Shown here in pieces: positions 41,280 to 54,116 of a DNA stretch of 64,000 nucleotides (the first letter of the stretch is position 1; the number at the start of each line of letters is the position of its first letter). The notes beneath the pieces were generated by a model. The model was given only the letters and a program-made list of their open reading frames with translations, had not been told where the DNA came from and ran no database searches. Location: positions 806,001 through 870,000 of the forward strand of contig NW_020167526.1 of assembly GCF_001641265.1 (NCBI RefSeq), read 5' to 3'. This stretch comes from Pseudogymnoascus destructans. Its lineage: Eukaryota; Ascomycota; Leotiomycetes; Thelebolales; Thelebolaceae. Both the position numbers and the translations under genes were made by a program.

Positions 41280-42492
41280 CCGGAGATGCATCAGGGACTT
41301 ATTCCTTCGACCGGATCCTGAATTTCCGTGATGTGGGAAAGACGACCAACCAGTATACTGGCAAGAGGTTCTACATCCAGTGCATCACTACTACTATGTA
41401 CATGTTTCTTATATTTCTATTCCAGACTAGTAGCTGAGGGCCGCTTGTTTCGATCCGCCAGGCTTGGTATACGCACCTCCCTGGCCCCTATTCAGGAAGC
41501 TCACACGTTACCCCTCAGACGACGCATCCGTTTCTGACCGCGATGCGCTTCGACACGATATCGGAATCAAGACGGTCATGGACCTGCGAACAAAGTAACC
41601 GCCAGCTGGGTTCTCCTTTGGATCAGGAAGTTCTGACTCAACTAGGTCAGAGCATGTTAAGCAGGCCAAGAAGCGCGAGGGAGACCTCAAAATACTGGTA
41701 TTGGTGAAATCTAACGATGCATTGGCGAAACCAATGGAGATTCCTGGGTTGGGGTACTGCAATATCAATATCAATGGAAAGGGCTTCGAGCGGACGCTCT
41801 TGTGGAGACTGTCTTTTTGGAATATTTTGTAGGTCATTATTTGTGACTTGCCATTGTGGAACTTGAGTTGGGTGTAGTTCATTCAATGGTCGGATTTACA
41901 ATTTGTCTCTTACCACCCACAAATTATTACAGCAGCTAACGTTCTTATTTTACCAGCAAGGTTCTAATCCTCATGCTCTTCGGCTACCGCATGGAAGCCA
42001 TCAGCATTCTCGGCCGCGAAGTCATGAAACCCCGCGGCCTCATCGGACTCGGATACGATACCATCGACTACTGCGGCGCCGAACTAGCCACAGTTTGTCC
42101 CCCTTTCCCATTCAACACCACATCTAACATCCCAGGCCTTCCGCGAATTCGCATCCTCCCCGCGCTACCCCATCCTCGTGCACTGCACCCAAGGCAAAGA
42201 CCGGACAGGGCTGATCATCTGCCTGCTCCTGCTGCTGCTCGATGTCCCCATCGACGCCGTGACGTACGACTACACGCTGAGTGAAGCGGGCTTGCTCCCG
42301 GAGAAGGAGGAGAGGATGGTGGAGATTAGGGAGATCGGGCTGACGGAGGAGTTTGCGAGTGCGCCGAGGGAGTGGATTGGGAAGATGAATGAGTATCTGG
42401 GGGAGAAGTATGGGGGGACGAGGGAATATCTTGAGGGTATTGGGGTTGATGGGGGGGTGCAGGCGAGGATTATTGAGGCGCTGTTGGGTTGA
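41276..42492 (+). CDS. Tyrosine/dual-specificity-type protein phosphatase
   Basis: Six exons: 41276-41367, 41426-41466, 41519-41594, 41646-41828, 41957-42092, 42136-42492; introns 58, 52, 51, 128 and 43 nt. Spliced CDS 885 nt, 294 residues. Starts MSGDASGTYSFDRILNFRDV, then GRLFRSARLDDASVSDRDAL, and ends with the catalytic P-loop HCTQGKDRTG (Cys and Arg of CX5R), here within exon 6. This is the fungal tyrosine phosphatase family related to OCA/Siw14-type enzymes. The 128-nt intron is longer than the others; within it no frame is kept. Likely regulates an unidentified phospho-substrate or inositol phosphate. Confidence 0.88.
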
Positions 42493-43935
42493 TTGGCCTG
42501 GATTCGATTCGTTTGTTAGATATTTAAAAGAGCCTGTCAGTCACCATCTCTAACGCGTTGCGTCTCACCTCCAGTTTCCCATCTCCAGTCTCTCACCTCC
42601 AGTCTCTCACCTCCAATCTCTCATCTCCAACCTCTCATCTCCAATCTCTCATGTCCAGTCCCATATGTCCAGTCCCTCACCTTCCATGGCTGGGATCCAC
42701 CTTACAAAGAGGCGGGTTTGAACCGCTATCCCCGCTATTCGAGCCTCTCATCCCCGTCAATTCCTCGTCAATTCACCGTCAATTCCCCGTCAACTCCCCG
42801 AACCGAAGCGTTATCTCCATCCTCTTGGCCGAAATCACGGAATCGTTGGAGTTCCCTCTTTTATCCTATCCCTTCCCAAACACTGACGTATACGGAGGAC
42901 TAACCATGCTTACCGTAGGATGAAACGATCATACGTACCTTGTAATATCAATTTACAGCTACAGAACCACAAGCGATGTCGTCGTCGAGGCCAGACCCGG
43001 CCGTCCAGCGAATTTCCATGATGACAAAGCCCGCCCCACCAGGGACCGCACCGGATTTAAGAAGCCCCATCCGCTTCATCCACTCCAGCTGAGTCCAGTC
43101 TCAAACCAGCCTAGCCTCATTCGAATTCCGAAGGAGTTCGCGTGCGCCGTGTCCGTTTCAGCCAATCACAACCCTCTCTATTCGACACTCCCAACCAAGC
43201 TTTGTCGGCATTCCCACTCCCCGACTCCCCGACTCCCCGACATGCCGACATGCCGACATGCCGACGTCCACAACCATCCATCTTTTTCTTTTTTAGGTGG
43301 GAAGTATCGACTGACTAAACTCCCCCGCCATTTTGCAGGCAGGATCAAGCCAAAGGCGGCAGGAGTTAGTCGATCGGTACTTCAGCGCGCTTGGGGAGGG
43401 AAAATGTTGGCCCCAAAAGTGAGGGGAGAACAGAAAGAGAGCCACCACTACTGCCACTACCGCTTCTGCCACTTCTGCCACTACTGTGACTGACCGGCCT
43501 GTCCCTGTCTCGCATGGCGAGCAATGGGGAGCACGCGGCTGCCTTCGGAATGGCTAATTAAGCCATTCAGAGTATGGATGGAGAGAGACGAAGTATGAGT
43601 CGACGCGCGTACTACGAATGCCTACAGGGAAAAAAAGAAGGCTTGTCCGTCTGTTACGAACAGCACCTATTAGTGATCCAGAATATACTTAACCATGACA
43701 TCGCCGCCCCCGAGATCCTAAAAGGCTAGGTCCCTGTCCCCAAATCCCGTTCCCACTTAGCTATCAATCGCGCTTTTGTTAGATAGCCTCTTCTTCCTCC
43801 ATTACCACCTGCTATCGTCGCCCTATAGACTAAAGTGAAACTCTTTGCACCTAGGTCTTACGTTGTGGCGCATCAGCGATGGTCTGACAGGCGATCCGTG
43901 CCAATCATATTCAACAGCCACAGCACGGCCACAGG
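42493..43935. other. Intergenic region, minisatellites, ABC transporter promoter
   Basis: 42570-42680 repeats ctctca(c/t)ctccaatc-like units, 42755-42800 repeats cgtcaattcc, 43239-43270 repeats gacatgcc. A CCAATCA word (43162) could bind the Hap complex, upstream of the transporter. No gene is supported. Confidence 0.55.
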
Positions 43936-46900
43936 ATGTCTGACCCCTTGGTGCCACGAGCGACCAACGCAGCGCTTGACCCAGCTGCTGCCGTGAACAG
44001 CACGAACCGTGATGAACCGCTCGCTGTTGGCGACGAGCAGGGCAGCCGCGCGCGCGAGAGTGACGAGAAAACCGAGAGCGATGAAAGGGATATGGATTTT
44101 GAGAAGGCCGGCAGCCATGAGAGCGATCCAGGCTTCGAGAAGACCAAGAGTGCCGCTGAGGCTAAGCCGATGGGGGAGCCGCTGGCTCCATATGCTACCT
44201 CTGCGAGCGGCGCCTCTGCAGCAACTACTGTGCCAACGGTGGCTGCGAAGAAGCCATGGTACAAGACGCCCAATCCCATGAAATGGGGGTCCATCCCGGC
44301 CATCCCTACGGAGAGAGGGGTGTCGAGGGAGGCGACTGCGGGGTGGTTCAGCTTATTGACCTTCCAATGGATGGCGCCAGTCATGACCGTGAGTGCTCTA
44401 TATCCGCATGCGCACCTATAATTACTAACTCTAGATTCTAGGCTGGCTACAAACGACCACTCGACCAGAACGACATCTGGCTCGTCAACCCAAAGCGCAA
44501 AGCAACACCAATGACCGAGCGCATGCAAGCCTCCTTCAAGCGTCGTGCTGAGCGCGGCGACAAATACCCCCTCCTCTGGGCCATGCACGAGACCTTTAAG
44601 TGGGAGTTCTGGATCGGCGGCTTCTGCCAGTTCTTCGCCAACCTATTCACCGTCTTTGCACCCTTCACGCTGCGCTTCCTTATCCAGTTCGCCACCGATG
44701 CATATATCGCACAGAAGACAGGCGCGCCGGCACCGCATATTGGAAAGGGCGTTGGGCTAGTCATTGGCGTCACGGCTATGCAGGTGTGTCAGAGCTTGGG
44801 AATGAGCCATTTTATATACAGGGGTATGATGATTGGAGGGCAGTCGCGCGCGGTGATGATATCGTGTATTTTTGAGAAAGCGATGAAGATCTCGGGCCGT
44901 GCCAAGGCAGGTGGACGTGCGCTGGATGACGATTCTGAGGGGGCGGCCAAGCCTGCTACTGGGAAGGGAGATGGCAAGGACAAGAAAGCGGGGGAGAAGG
45001 GGAAGGAAGAGCAGGCGCCGGGGGTGTCGGGAGATGGTACGGGATGGGGGAGTGGCCGGATTGTTAATCTCATGGCTGTGGACACCTACCGTGTCGATCA
45101 GGCATCGGCCATGTTCCATTTGATCTGGACGGCCCCGATAGTCTGCATCCTCACCCTGGTTCTCCTCGTTATTAACTTGCACGAGAGTGCGCTTGCCGGG
45201 TTTGCCCTGCTTGTTTTCGGCATTCCCGCCCTCACTATGGCCGTCAAGAGCCTGTTCACTCGCCGTAGAGTGATCAACAAGATCACCGACCAGCGCGTGG
45301 GTCTGACACAGGAGATCCTGCAAGCTGTGCGGTTCGTCAAGTATTTTGGCTGGGAGATGGCCTTCCTGGACCGGCTGCGCAGTATTCGCGACAGGGAGAT
45401 CTACGCCATTCAGATCCTCCTTGCTATTCGAAATGCGATCAACGCTGTCTCGATGTCTATGCCCATCTTCGCCTCTATGTTGGCCTTCATCACCTATTCG
45501 CTCACCAACAACTCCCTCGATCCAGCAAAGGTCTTCTCCTCCCTCGCGCTGTTCAATTCGCTACGTATGCCGCTGAACATGCTGCCGCTCGTTATCGGCC
45601 AGGTCGTCGACGCATGGAGCTCCCTTAAGCGCATCCAGGAGTTCCTACTATGCGAGGAACAGCCAGAAGAGGCAGTCTGGGAGATGGAGGCCGAGAATGC
45701 AGTTGAGATGAACAACGCTAGTTTCACCTGGGAGCGTACCGTCACGCCAGAAGCAGAGGACCTCAAAGGCAAGCCCGTCAAGCCCACTACGAAAGAGAAG
45801 AAATCCAAAAAGACCATGGCCGGCGACTCGAACCCAAGCCCAAGCGACGCCAGCTCCGGTGACCTAACCCCCGACTCCGCCAGCACATCAGCCCCCGCCC
45901 CACCCCCCGAACCCTTCCAGCTGCACGACCTCGATATCAAACTCGGCCGCAACGAGCTCGTCGCCGTGATCGGCGGCGTCGGTAGCGGCAAGAGCAGTCT
46001 CCTCGCCGCGCTGGCGGGAGATATGCGCAAGACGAGCGGAGACGTGGTGTTTGGCGCCACACGGGCGTTCTGTCCGCAGTACGCGTGGATCCAGAACGCG
46101 AGCGTGCGCGAGAACATCGTCTTCGGGAAAGAGATGTCGCGGGGGTGGTACGACAAAGTCATCGATGTGTGTGCGCTGCGCCCGGATCTGGAGATGTTGC
46201 CGAGCGGCGATGGGACGGAGATTGGGGAGCGCGGGATTACGGTGTCCGGGGGGCAGAAGCAGAGGATTAATATTGCGAGGGCGATTTACTTTGATGCGGA
46301 TATTGTGATTATGGATGATCCGCTCAGTGCGGTGGATGCGCATGTTGGGAGACATATTTTTGATAATGCGATTTGTGGGCTGCTGAAGGATAAGTGTCGG
46401 GTGTTGGCCACGCATCAGCTTTGGGTGCTGAATAGGTGTGATAGGATTATTTGGCTGGAGGAGGGGAGGGTGCAGGCCGTAGATACGTTTGCGAATCTCA
46501 TGGCGAATGATGCGGGGTTCCAGCATTTGATGGAGACTACGGCGGTAGAGGAACGGGAAGAGAAGAGGGAAGATGAGGAGGAGGCAGGAGAGGAAGTCAA
46601 GGACAAGAAGAGCAAAAAGAAGAAGGCTGCGGGGTTGATGCAGGCGGAAGAGCGACAGGTCAAGAGTGTGCCATGGTCCGTCTATGCATCCTATATTAAG
46701 GCATCAGGAAGCATGTGGAGTCTCGTCTTCGTCCTGCTCCTCCTGGTTCTATCGAACGGAGGTAAGTTGTTGTCCCCCCTCGACCTGTCTACACCCGCTA
46801 ACCCACACACCAGCCAACATCGTGACCTCTCTGTGGCTCTCCTGGTGGACGAGCGACAAATTCGGCTTCTCGACCGGTACATACATCGGCGCATATGCCG

Positions 46901-48537
46901 CGCTGGGCGCGTCGCAGGCGCTCCTAATGTTCGGCTTCTCGGTATCGCTGACCGTGTTTGGCACGACATCTAGTAAGGTGATGCTGAACCGGGCGATCAC
47001 GCGGACGCTACGGGCGCCGATGGCATTCTTTGACACGACGCCGCTGGGGCGCATCACGAATCGGTTCTCGAGGGATGTGGATACCATGGATAATTTCCTG
47101 ACGGATGCGATTCGCATGTACTTTTTGACGATTGGGATGATTTTCGCGACGTTTGCGCTTATTATTGCGTACTTCCATTATGTATGTCCCCCTACTTTAC
47201 TGGTTGGATATCAGAGAAATTCTAACCCGATACAGTTCACAATCGCCCTCGTTCCGCTATCCTTCATCTTCGTAGTCTCCGCAGGATACTATCGTGCCTC
47301 GGCCCGCGAGATGAAACGATTCGAGTCCCTCTTCCGCTCAAGCCTCTTCGCAAAATTCAGCGAGGGCCTCTCCGGCACCGCCAGTATCCGCGCCTATGGG
47401 CTGCAAGACCGCTTCGTCATGGGCATCCGCAGCGCAATCGACGACATGAACAGCGCATACTACCTGACCTTCTCGAACCAGCGATGGCTGTCCATCCGCC
47501 TTGACGCGATTGGCAACCTGCTCGTCTTCACGACCGGAATCCTCGTCATCACCTCCCGCTTCAACGTCAACCCCTCCATTGGCGGCCTGGTTTTGAGTTA
47601 CATCCTCGCTATCGTGCAGGTCCTGCAGTTCACTGTCCGCCAACTTGCTGAGGTCGAAAACGGCATGAACTCTACAGAGCGTGTGCACTTCTACGGCACG
47701 GAGCTAGAAGAGGAGGCACCACTCCACACCATCGAAGTCGCAGATTCGTGGCCGCAGGCCGGCGAGATCGTGTTCAAAGACGTAGAGATGCGCTACCGAC
47801 CCAATCTCCCATTGGTCCTGTCAGGCCTGAACATGCACGTCCGCGGTGGTGAGCGCATCGGAGTCGTTGGACGTACCGGCGCGGGCAAATCGAGCATCAT
47901 GTCCGCGCTCTTCCGACTCGTCGAGATCACCTCTGGCTCCATCACCATCGACGGGGTGAATATCTCCACCATCGGCCTTCATGACCTGCGCTCGCGCCTG
48001 GCAATTATCCCGCAAGATCCGACGCTGTTCAAGGGCACCGTGCGCGGCAACCTCGATCCGTTCAGCGAGCACACCGATCTCGAGCTTTGGTCGGCGCTAC
48101 GGCAATCCGACCTTGTCTCCGCGGACGCATCCCTCGACGATAAATCGCCTGGACGCATCCACCTCGACGGTGTGGTGGAGGAGGAGGGTCTGAACTTCTC
48201 CTTGGGGCAGCGCCAATTGATGGCGTTGGCGCGTGCGCTGGTGCGGGGCTCGCGCATCATCGTGTGTGATGAAGCGACGAGCAGCGTGGATATGGAGACG
48301 GATGATAAGATTCAGCGCACGATGGCCGCTGGGTTCAAGGGCAAGACATTACTATGCATTGCGCATCGACTTAAGACGATTATTGGGTATGATCGCATTT
48401 GTGTGATGGACAAGGGGAGCATTGCTGAGCTGGATACGCCGCTGAGGTTATATGAGGCGGGAGGGACCTTTAGGGGGATGTGTGATAGGAGTGGGATTCG
48501 GAGGGAAGATTTTGGAGAGATTGAGGAGAAGGAGTAG
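43936..48537 (+). CDS. ABCC-type (MRP/YOR1-like) ABC transporter
   Basis: Exons 43936-44388, 44442-46761, 46814-47181, 47236-48537; introns 53, 52 and 54 nt. CDS 4443 nt, 1480 residues, near Yor1 (1477) in size. TMD1 follows a ~150-residue soluble N-terminus. NBD1 has Walker A GGVGSGKSSL, signature VSGGQKQRINIARAI and Walker B IVIMDDPLSAVD; TMD2 follows with exons 3-4; NBD2 has GRTGAGKSSI, FSLGQRQLMALARAL and IIVCDEATSSVD, and an H-loop IAHRLKT. It should export organic anions or drugs from the plasma membrane. No TMD0 is seen, as in the short ABCC group. A charged linker with Ser/Pro/Ala-rich repeats lies before NBD1. Looks intact. Confidence 0.93.
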
Positions 48538-49030
48538 GGGGTGCGTTGAGAGGGATGATTTTCCATGGACATATGGCGTTACATAGATGTTACCCATATC
48601 ATACATTTGGGACATGGTGGTAAAAAATACTTCTCATATATCTATTTATTAGACAAACCTCTTACTTTCCATATTATATATAGAATTTCACGTGCTTCGA
48701 AAATAAAGTTATGCGTACGTCATGTTGCAAGCCACCGATTTTAAGCTTAGCCACGATTTAAAAACATCATAGGCAATGACGTCAGTTCCCTGCAATCCGA
48801 ATTTCGAGTTGCGCGCCGCCAGTCGCAAAAAAAAATTCATGATTTACATTACATATACGGAGACATAACACTCATTAAATGGTCACCAGGACCCCTACTA
48901 TGTCTTCCCAGTAAATGTCCGTGCCACTGGGCTGTATCAACATCTTTATATCAGAAAACAACCGCGCCACGTCTGAAGCGCGCGGACATTCTCTCATCGA
49001 GGACTACAGCTTTCCAGCTCTCAGCCAAGC
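48538..49030. other. Intergenic, no gene
   Basis: 3' region of the transporter and promoter of the next gene. Some AT-rich stretches, no motif I can name. Confidence 0.5.
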
Positions 49031-50060
49031 ATGTGGGGGTTCTTATATTGGGTACATCCCGCCGCGCGCCGCCGTCTTCATGCATCCAAAAGCTTACTTT
49101 TCTAACAGGTCTTCCCCGTCGTCTCGGGCCTCACATGGTACACGCCCCCTCCCCTCACCACTCCCGCAACCCCTAACACCCCCCAGGCTCGGCATGCTCA
49201 TCGCAATGCTGGTCGTCTGGACCACCTCAGGGCGCCCACACTACCCCTCCATGGAACCCCCCCAAAGCATCGCATACATCTCCGACGTCGGCGCGCAAGG
49301 CCTCAAGCCCCTCTTCATCGCAGGCTCCGTCGTCATGACCGTCTTCCTCGACCTATCGCTAGTGGCGGAGCGCTGGCTACGACACCGCGGGCGGCTGGCG
49401 CGCAACCGCACCATGACGGAGAAGGCGTTTATGTTCCTCTCGATGCTGGGCGCGTTGGTGGGTACGGTGGGGTTGATTAGCTTTGAGTATCATGGATACG
49501 CTGCGTCATCCGCATATGCATAATCGATTTCTCGTCGTGTTTATCGTGGGCTACGTGGTGTCGGCTATCTTTATCTGCGCGGAGTACCAGCGGTTGGGGA
49601 TCCGTGAGTTTAGCCCATGCATTCGCAAAGGGGGATGTGTATTGACAGTTACTTAGATTTCCGCGAGCATCGTGTGCTGAGGGCGTCATTTTGGATTAAG
49701 CTCTTCTTTATTATCATCGAGGTCGCCTTGGCAATAGGTAAGCTCCCACAACGACAGAGAAGCGCCATCTGCTAACCAATCCTAGGATTCGGTGTGGAGA
49801 GCAAGAAAGACAATTTCGACACGGCGGCCGTTCTCGAATGGACCATTGCTTTCATATTCACCTTCTACATCCTCTCCATCTTCATCGACTTGATCCCAGC
49901 TGTGCGCACCAAGGAGCGCGTAAGGGAGGAGACGGCTCTGCAGATGGAGGCTAATGACCCACATACGCGTATGCACGAGGATGAGGCGCGCTTGCATCAG
50001 GCGCAGTATGATAGCCCGAGTTACCGCGGGGATGGAAGCCGACTTGGACAGAACTTTTGA
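49031..50060 (+). CDS. Frag1/DRAM/Sfk1-family membrane protein, apparent frameshift
   Basis: Exons 49031-49051, 49109-49137, 49187-49603, 49657-49737, 49786-50060; introns 48-57 nt. Reads MWGFLYWVFPVVSGLTWLGM, IAYISDVGAQGLKPLFIAGS, ... AEYQRLGIHFREHRVLRASF, GFGVESKKDNFDTAAVLEW with several transmembrane segments. Removing one base near 49480 gives 822 nt, 273 residues, in family size and order: after VGTVGLI the expected LSI..DTLRHP appears in another frame. No intron with usable size explains it, so there is a 1-nt insertion or an error. The family includes the yeast Sfk1 regulator of PI4-kinase and human DRAM; function here unknown. Confidence 0.75.
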
Positions 50061-50531
50061 GTGAGGGGGCTGGATAAGGGGGTAATTTGGAGACGCGTTG
50101 TTTTAGCAACACTGTGGTCGGGCCTAAGCAGTGTGGAGGTAAGTAAACCGGACGGCGCAAGCCGAGGCTATTTCATTACCACTTCAAGTCCGAGTTCTTG
50201 GAAATGAGGGGCCGAGGGCTTAGTTGCAGCGAGATCAGGCGTCGGCGCTCAGAGGTCGAACCTTTTAATATAGATATGGGGGTTGGAAGGCAGTAGAATT
50301 ACAAGAAATAGTCCATCGATACCAAAATAATACTTCAGCGCCGTCTAAGTCCTCTAGTTGATACACACCATACTACTACTACAATGTTCCCATATTTGTG
50401 GCCAGACTAAAAAACGCATTACAATCCCTCCCCTCTCCCTCCTCCCAGCGCCCAAACACCACGACCTCACCTCCCAAAATAGCAGAAAACAAATACCGAA
50501 ATCTCACTTCTGACACCGCCGCCACATTCAA
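50061..50531. other. Convergent 3' ends, no gene
   Basis: 470 bp between the Frag1-like gene (+) and IES1 (-). No terminator pattern is definable. Confidence 0.5.
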
Positions 50532-52596
50532 TCAATCAATGTCCATGCCACCCTCACTCCCCTCCTCCTCCGTCAGCCCCAACAACGCCTTATCCACATC
50601 ATCCAGATCCTCTTCCTCCTCCGCCTCCTCCTCCGCCTCGCTCCCCAACCCCAACAACGCCTTCTCCATCTCATCCAAATCCTCCTCCGTCGTCCCCGCC
50701 TCCTCTACCGTCGCCACCGGTTCCCCAATATGCGCTTTATACCCCCCCTCCCCCCACCTATCCAGCCTCCTCCCCATCCTCCTAAACGCCGCCCCATACG
50801 CCGCCATCTCCTCTCCAAAATCATCCTCCTCACTCTTCAACTGCACCAACCCGCCCACACCCCTCTCCCTGAACGGCCCGAGAACTCGGCCAAGACTCTC
50901 CTCACTCTCGCTATCCTCGCACATCTCCTGCATCGCCGCTGTGCGGTGGACAGCCCGTAGAATCGCACCCTCCATCCGTCGCGCCTTCCGCGCGTTGTGG
51001 TGAACTCGTCGCAGTCCGCGGGAGAGGATGTAGTTGACGCGTTGATTTCTATTATGCTCCACAGCAAGCTGATGCGCCGTAAGCGGGCGTGTTCGACGTG
51101 CCGTCGGTGCTTGGCCCTCCGGCGCCTCGCGTGGTGCAGGTGACGATCCGCCATCGACCTGGTGCTTGAGCGCACCACCGCGCGTGCGCACCCCGCTCAG
51201 GCCGTGGACGCGCAGGTTGGATCCGCCTCTTGGCGGCGTCGAGCGCGCGCTATCAACGTCGGAGTCATACTTTGACGCCCGCGTGCGCAGGACAGCAGAG
51301 GGACTGGCACCGACATCGTCGGGGCCAAGGTTAAGTTTGGGCTTTGGGCCTCGCTTGGGAGGTCCGTAATCAACATGCAGGGCCGCCTGATCAGCCTCGA
51401 TGATACGCTTGCGCTCGCGCATCTTGGCTTCGCCGTACTCCGTCTCCTCGGGGGTGTCGACGTTCTCGAGGGCCATCTCGGCGTCGTTGAGGGTCGTGAG
51501 GGCAGGGACGCCTTGGTTGGAGACGCCGGTGCCGTAGTCAACGCCGGCGCCGAAGGGGTTCTCTTTGCAGCCTTCTTCGGTGAAGTCGGACTCGAGGTAG
51601 TGCCACATGAGCCAGAGAAGGGCGCGGGCGCGGGACTTGCTGGAGAGTGTTGGGCGCATGATAAGGTCGAAGAAGTCGCGGCCGGGGGGGAAGTGGAGTT
51701 CGGTGACGCGGGCGGCGTATTGGGCGAGGACGAAGATCAGGTTCACTGGGTTGGTGCGTGGTATGGGTGTGTCTTTGATCTTGTCGATTGAGTTGGGCTC
51801 AAAGCGGTCCTCTGATGCGCCCTTCAGGATCGACTTCAACCGTGGTGCATCCTGTAGTTGCTTATAGGAATTCGGGTCTTGTTGTGCTTGTAGGGACGGA
51901 ATTGCGTGGTATGTCCGTAGCTGTGCACGCATCTCCGGAAAGACTGGACATTTGTTAGCAATGTCACGATTTTGTCGTGGGGTATAGCTTACAATTCAGA
52001 GTCGTGTTCATCCTCCCAAGATTGACCAGCAGGCACACCATAGCCATATTCTTCGCCGGCTCATGCTCGCTCATCAACTTATCCCTCAGGATCTTGCTCG
52101 TCTTGCTACTTCTCGCCATCGCATCAATGTATAGTTCCGCGAAGCTTTGCAGTCCCAGCCCTGGATCATAGCTATTGGTGAAGCACTTTGTTTCATCATC
52201 AAAGATGTTCCACAGAAATTCATACTGAATATCCTTCCTCCACAACGGCTCCCCATCATCCTTCTTCAGATGCCGCACCTTGTGCCCACTGTATCCCGCA
52301 CCAGCACTCGCCTCCTTGTGCGCCGCAACCCCCTTTGCAGCCCGTCCCTTCGCGCCGCTCTTCCCGCTCCCCTTCCCTGCTGATGGCTGTGGTTTTGGGT
52401 TCTCATCTTCCGTCATATCGGCGTCCTCGCGCTTCTGTGGCGATAAGGTCGGCGCCGACTCATTGTCTCCCAGGACGTGTTGGAGCGTGGTTCGTGGATC
52501 GGCGCGCGTTGGCGACGATGCTGCGGTGCGGTGATCGTCCATTTCAGAGGCTTCAATTGTAGACCCGGGCGAGCGGCCGCCATAGAGGTCCGTCAT
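50532..52596 (-). CDS. IES1: INO80 chromatin-remodelling complex subunit Ies1
   Basis: Exons 51993-52596 and 50532-51943 with a 49-nt intron (GT/AG; the junction reads TTLNFFPEMRAQLRTYH). CDS 2016 nt, 671 residues. Basic, low-complexity N-terminus (GKGSGKSGAKGRAAKG), then the conserved block VRHLKKDDGEPLWRKDIQYE, NMAMVCLLVNLGRMNTTLN, YKQLQDAPRLKSILKG, TNPVNLIFVLAQYA, and LLWLMWHYLESDFTEEGC. The C-terminus is acidic, Glu/Asp-rich. Ies1 is a fungal subunit of INO80; it may help position the complex on nucleosomes. Identification rests on memory of the conserved block. Confidence 0.82.
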
Positions 52597-53111
52597 GGTT
52601 GTGGCTTGGTGTAGATGTCTACATGAAGAGTAATTGGGGTTAATTTAGGTGAGCCTTTGACGTCCGCACCCAAGCTGGTCCAGCCGCGTTCGTCTGTTCC
52701 AAGGTACTCACCATGATTACGGCAACTTCCGGGGTTGGATTATTCACTGGTGGCCTCAATATCACGACCAAGACACTGCTAATCACGCATAAATGAGCGT
52801 CGTATAACTTTTGGATCTACTCATTTGAATGAATGCTATTTACTCGCCCTAAACTAAACTCAAACTTTTCCCCTATTGGAAGCAGTCTACTGCGACTTGC
52901 TGTAACGTACATACAAAGCCACACATCCACTGATAACAACCAGAAACAGCAGCTTCTGGAAGATGCTGATCCCCTCCGGCGACGGGGTCTTCATCGTATG
53001 AGTGTCTGCACCGATAATATCATCGCTTTCTAAGCCTGCGAGGTTGCACAGAACGGATCAGCGGGTCCAGGGAAGCTACAATGCTAGATACGTTCAGGAA
53101 GGGTAACGGGT
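52597..53111. other. Intergenic, IES1 upstream and CypB downstream
   Basis: Contains a hydrophobic C-terminal-like stretch in no certain frame; no gene is supported. Confidence 0.45.
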
Positions 53112-53246
53112 TTAAAGGTCGACATGCAGACCTTCTGCGGGGACCTCGAGCTCGCCGCTCTTGGTGATGGTGACGCTATCCTTGGGCTTATCGCCGCTGC
53201 CCTTGGGTACGTCCTCGATCTTCTGGACGATCTCGTAGCCCTCAAG

Positions 53247-53282
<36 letters not shown>

Positions 53283-53842
53283 GCTAGGGGGTGTTAGTTG
53301 GTGCATTAACTTAAATGGATGCTGCGGGCGGGACTAACCTGGTAATGGCGGTGGTGATGAAGAATTGGGAGCCATTGGTGTCCTTGCCTGCGTTGGCCAT
53401 GCTGAGAAGACCAGTCTTGGTGTGCTTTAGCTTGAAGTTCTCATCCTTGAACTTGTCGCCGTAGACTATCCCAATTAGCCAATTTACCTCTCCTGCGTCA
53501 CGTCCATCACTTACTCGACTTTCCGCCGGTGCCATCACCCTTGGTGAAGTCACCACCCTGGATCATAAAGTTCTTGATAACACGGTGGAAGCTCGACTTC
53601 TCATATCCAAAGCCCTTCTCGCCAGTGGCGAGAGCGCGGAAGTTCTCAGCCGTCTCCGGGACAGTCTTGCCGTAAAGGCCCATCACGATGCGGCCGAGCG
53701 GCACATCGCCATGGGAGACATCGAAGTAGACCTTGTGGGTGATCTTCGGGCCCTTGGAGGCCGTGGCGGTCTGCGCGAAGAAGACGAAGGCGGCCGTGAG
53801 GATGAGTAGCACGGAGACTACGCTGCGCTGGAGGGTGAACAT
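53112..53842 (-). CDS. cypB: ER peptidyl-prolyl cis-trans isomerase, cyclophilin B
   Basis: Exons 53515-53842, 53339-53465, 53112-53283 (introns 49 and 55 nt). CDS 627 nt, 208 residues. Start chosen at 53842 because [20 protein letters not shown] is a clean signal peptide; an upstream in-frame ATG (53926) would bury it. Cyclophilin core: [15 protein letters not shown] (catalytic Arg), [20 protein letters not shown] and [12 protein letters not shown] (Trp of the cyclosporin site). It ends EGLHVDL, not HDEL. It should fold secretory proteins in the ER. Divergent from mitochondrial uS13. Confidence 0.95.
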
Positions 53843-54116
53843 CTTTGCACAATTGTATCGTGGAAAATAGATGTTGTGGTTGTTGATTGGGAAGGCAGTG
53901 GCGGGGCATAGGTGTTCGATTGGCATCCTGAGGGAAAGTTAGCACGTGATCCAGAGAATTCGTGGTGGTCCGTGCGGAAAAACCATGCAAGCCGCCGAAA
54001 TGTTTCTCGAGGCTCAGAATCCCGAAGACAGTGAAGCAGATACGAACGCCAATTGTCTCCAATTGCAATTCCTCAAACTCGCAGACGTGCGAATTGGCCC
54101 CCTCAATATCTCTCAC
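53843..54116. promoter_or_regulatory. Divergent promoter of CypB and mitochondrial uS13
   Basis: 274 bp shared by two starts. No site defined with certainty. Confidence 0.6.

Noticed and set aside
42690..42760. Possible tRNA T-arm (gcggttcaaacccgc on the minus strand)
   Set aside because: No acceptor, D or anticodon stem can be built around it.
49470..49489. A 19-20-nt intron that would repair the Frag1-like frame
   Set aside because: Far below spliceosome limits and without a branch site, so called a frameshift.
53843..53926. Upstream ATG extending CypB
   Set aside because: It would hide the signal peptide behind 28 residues; 53842 gives a classic ER signal.
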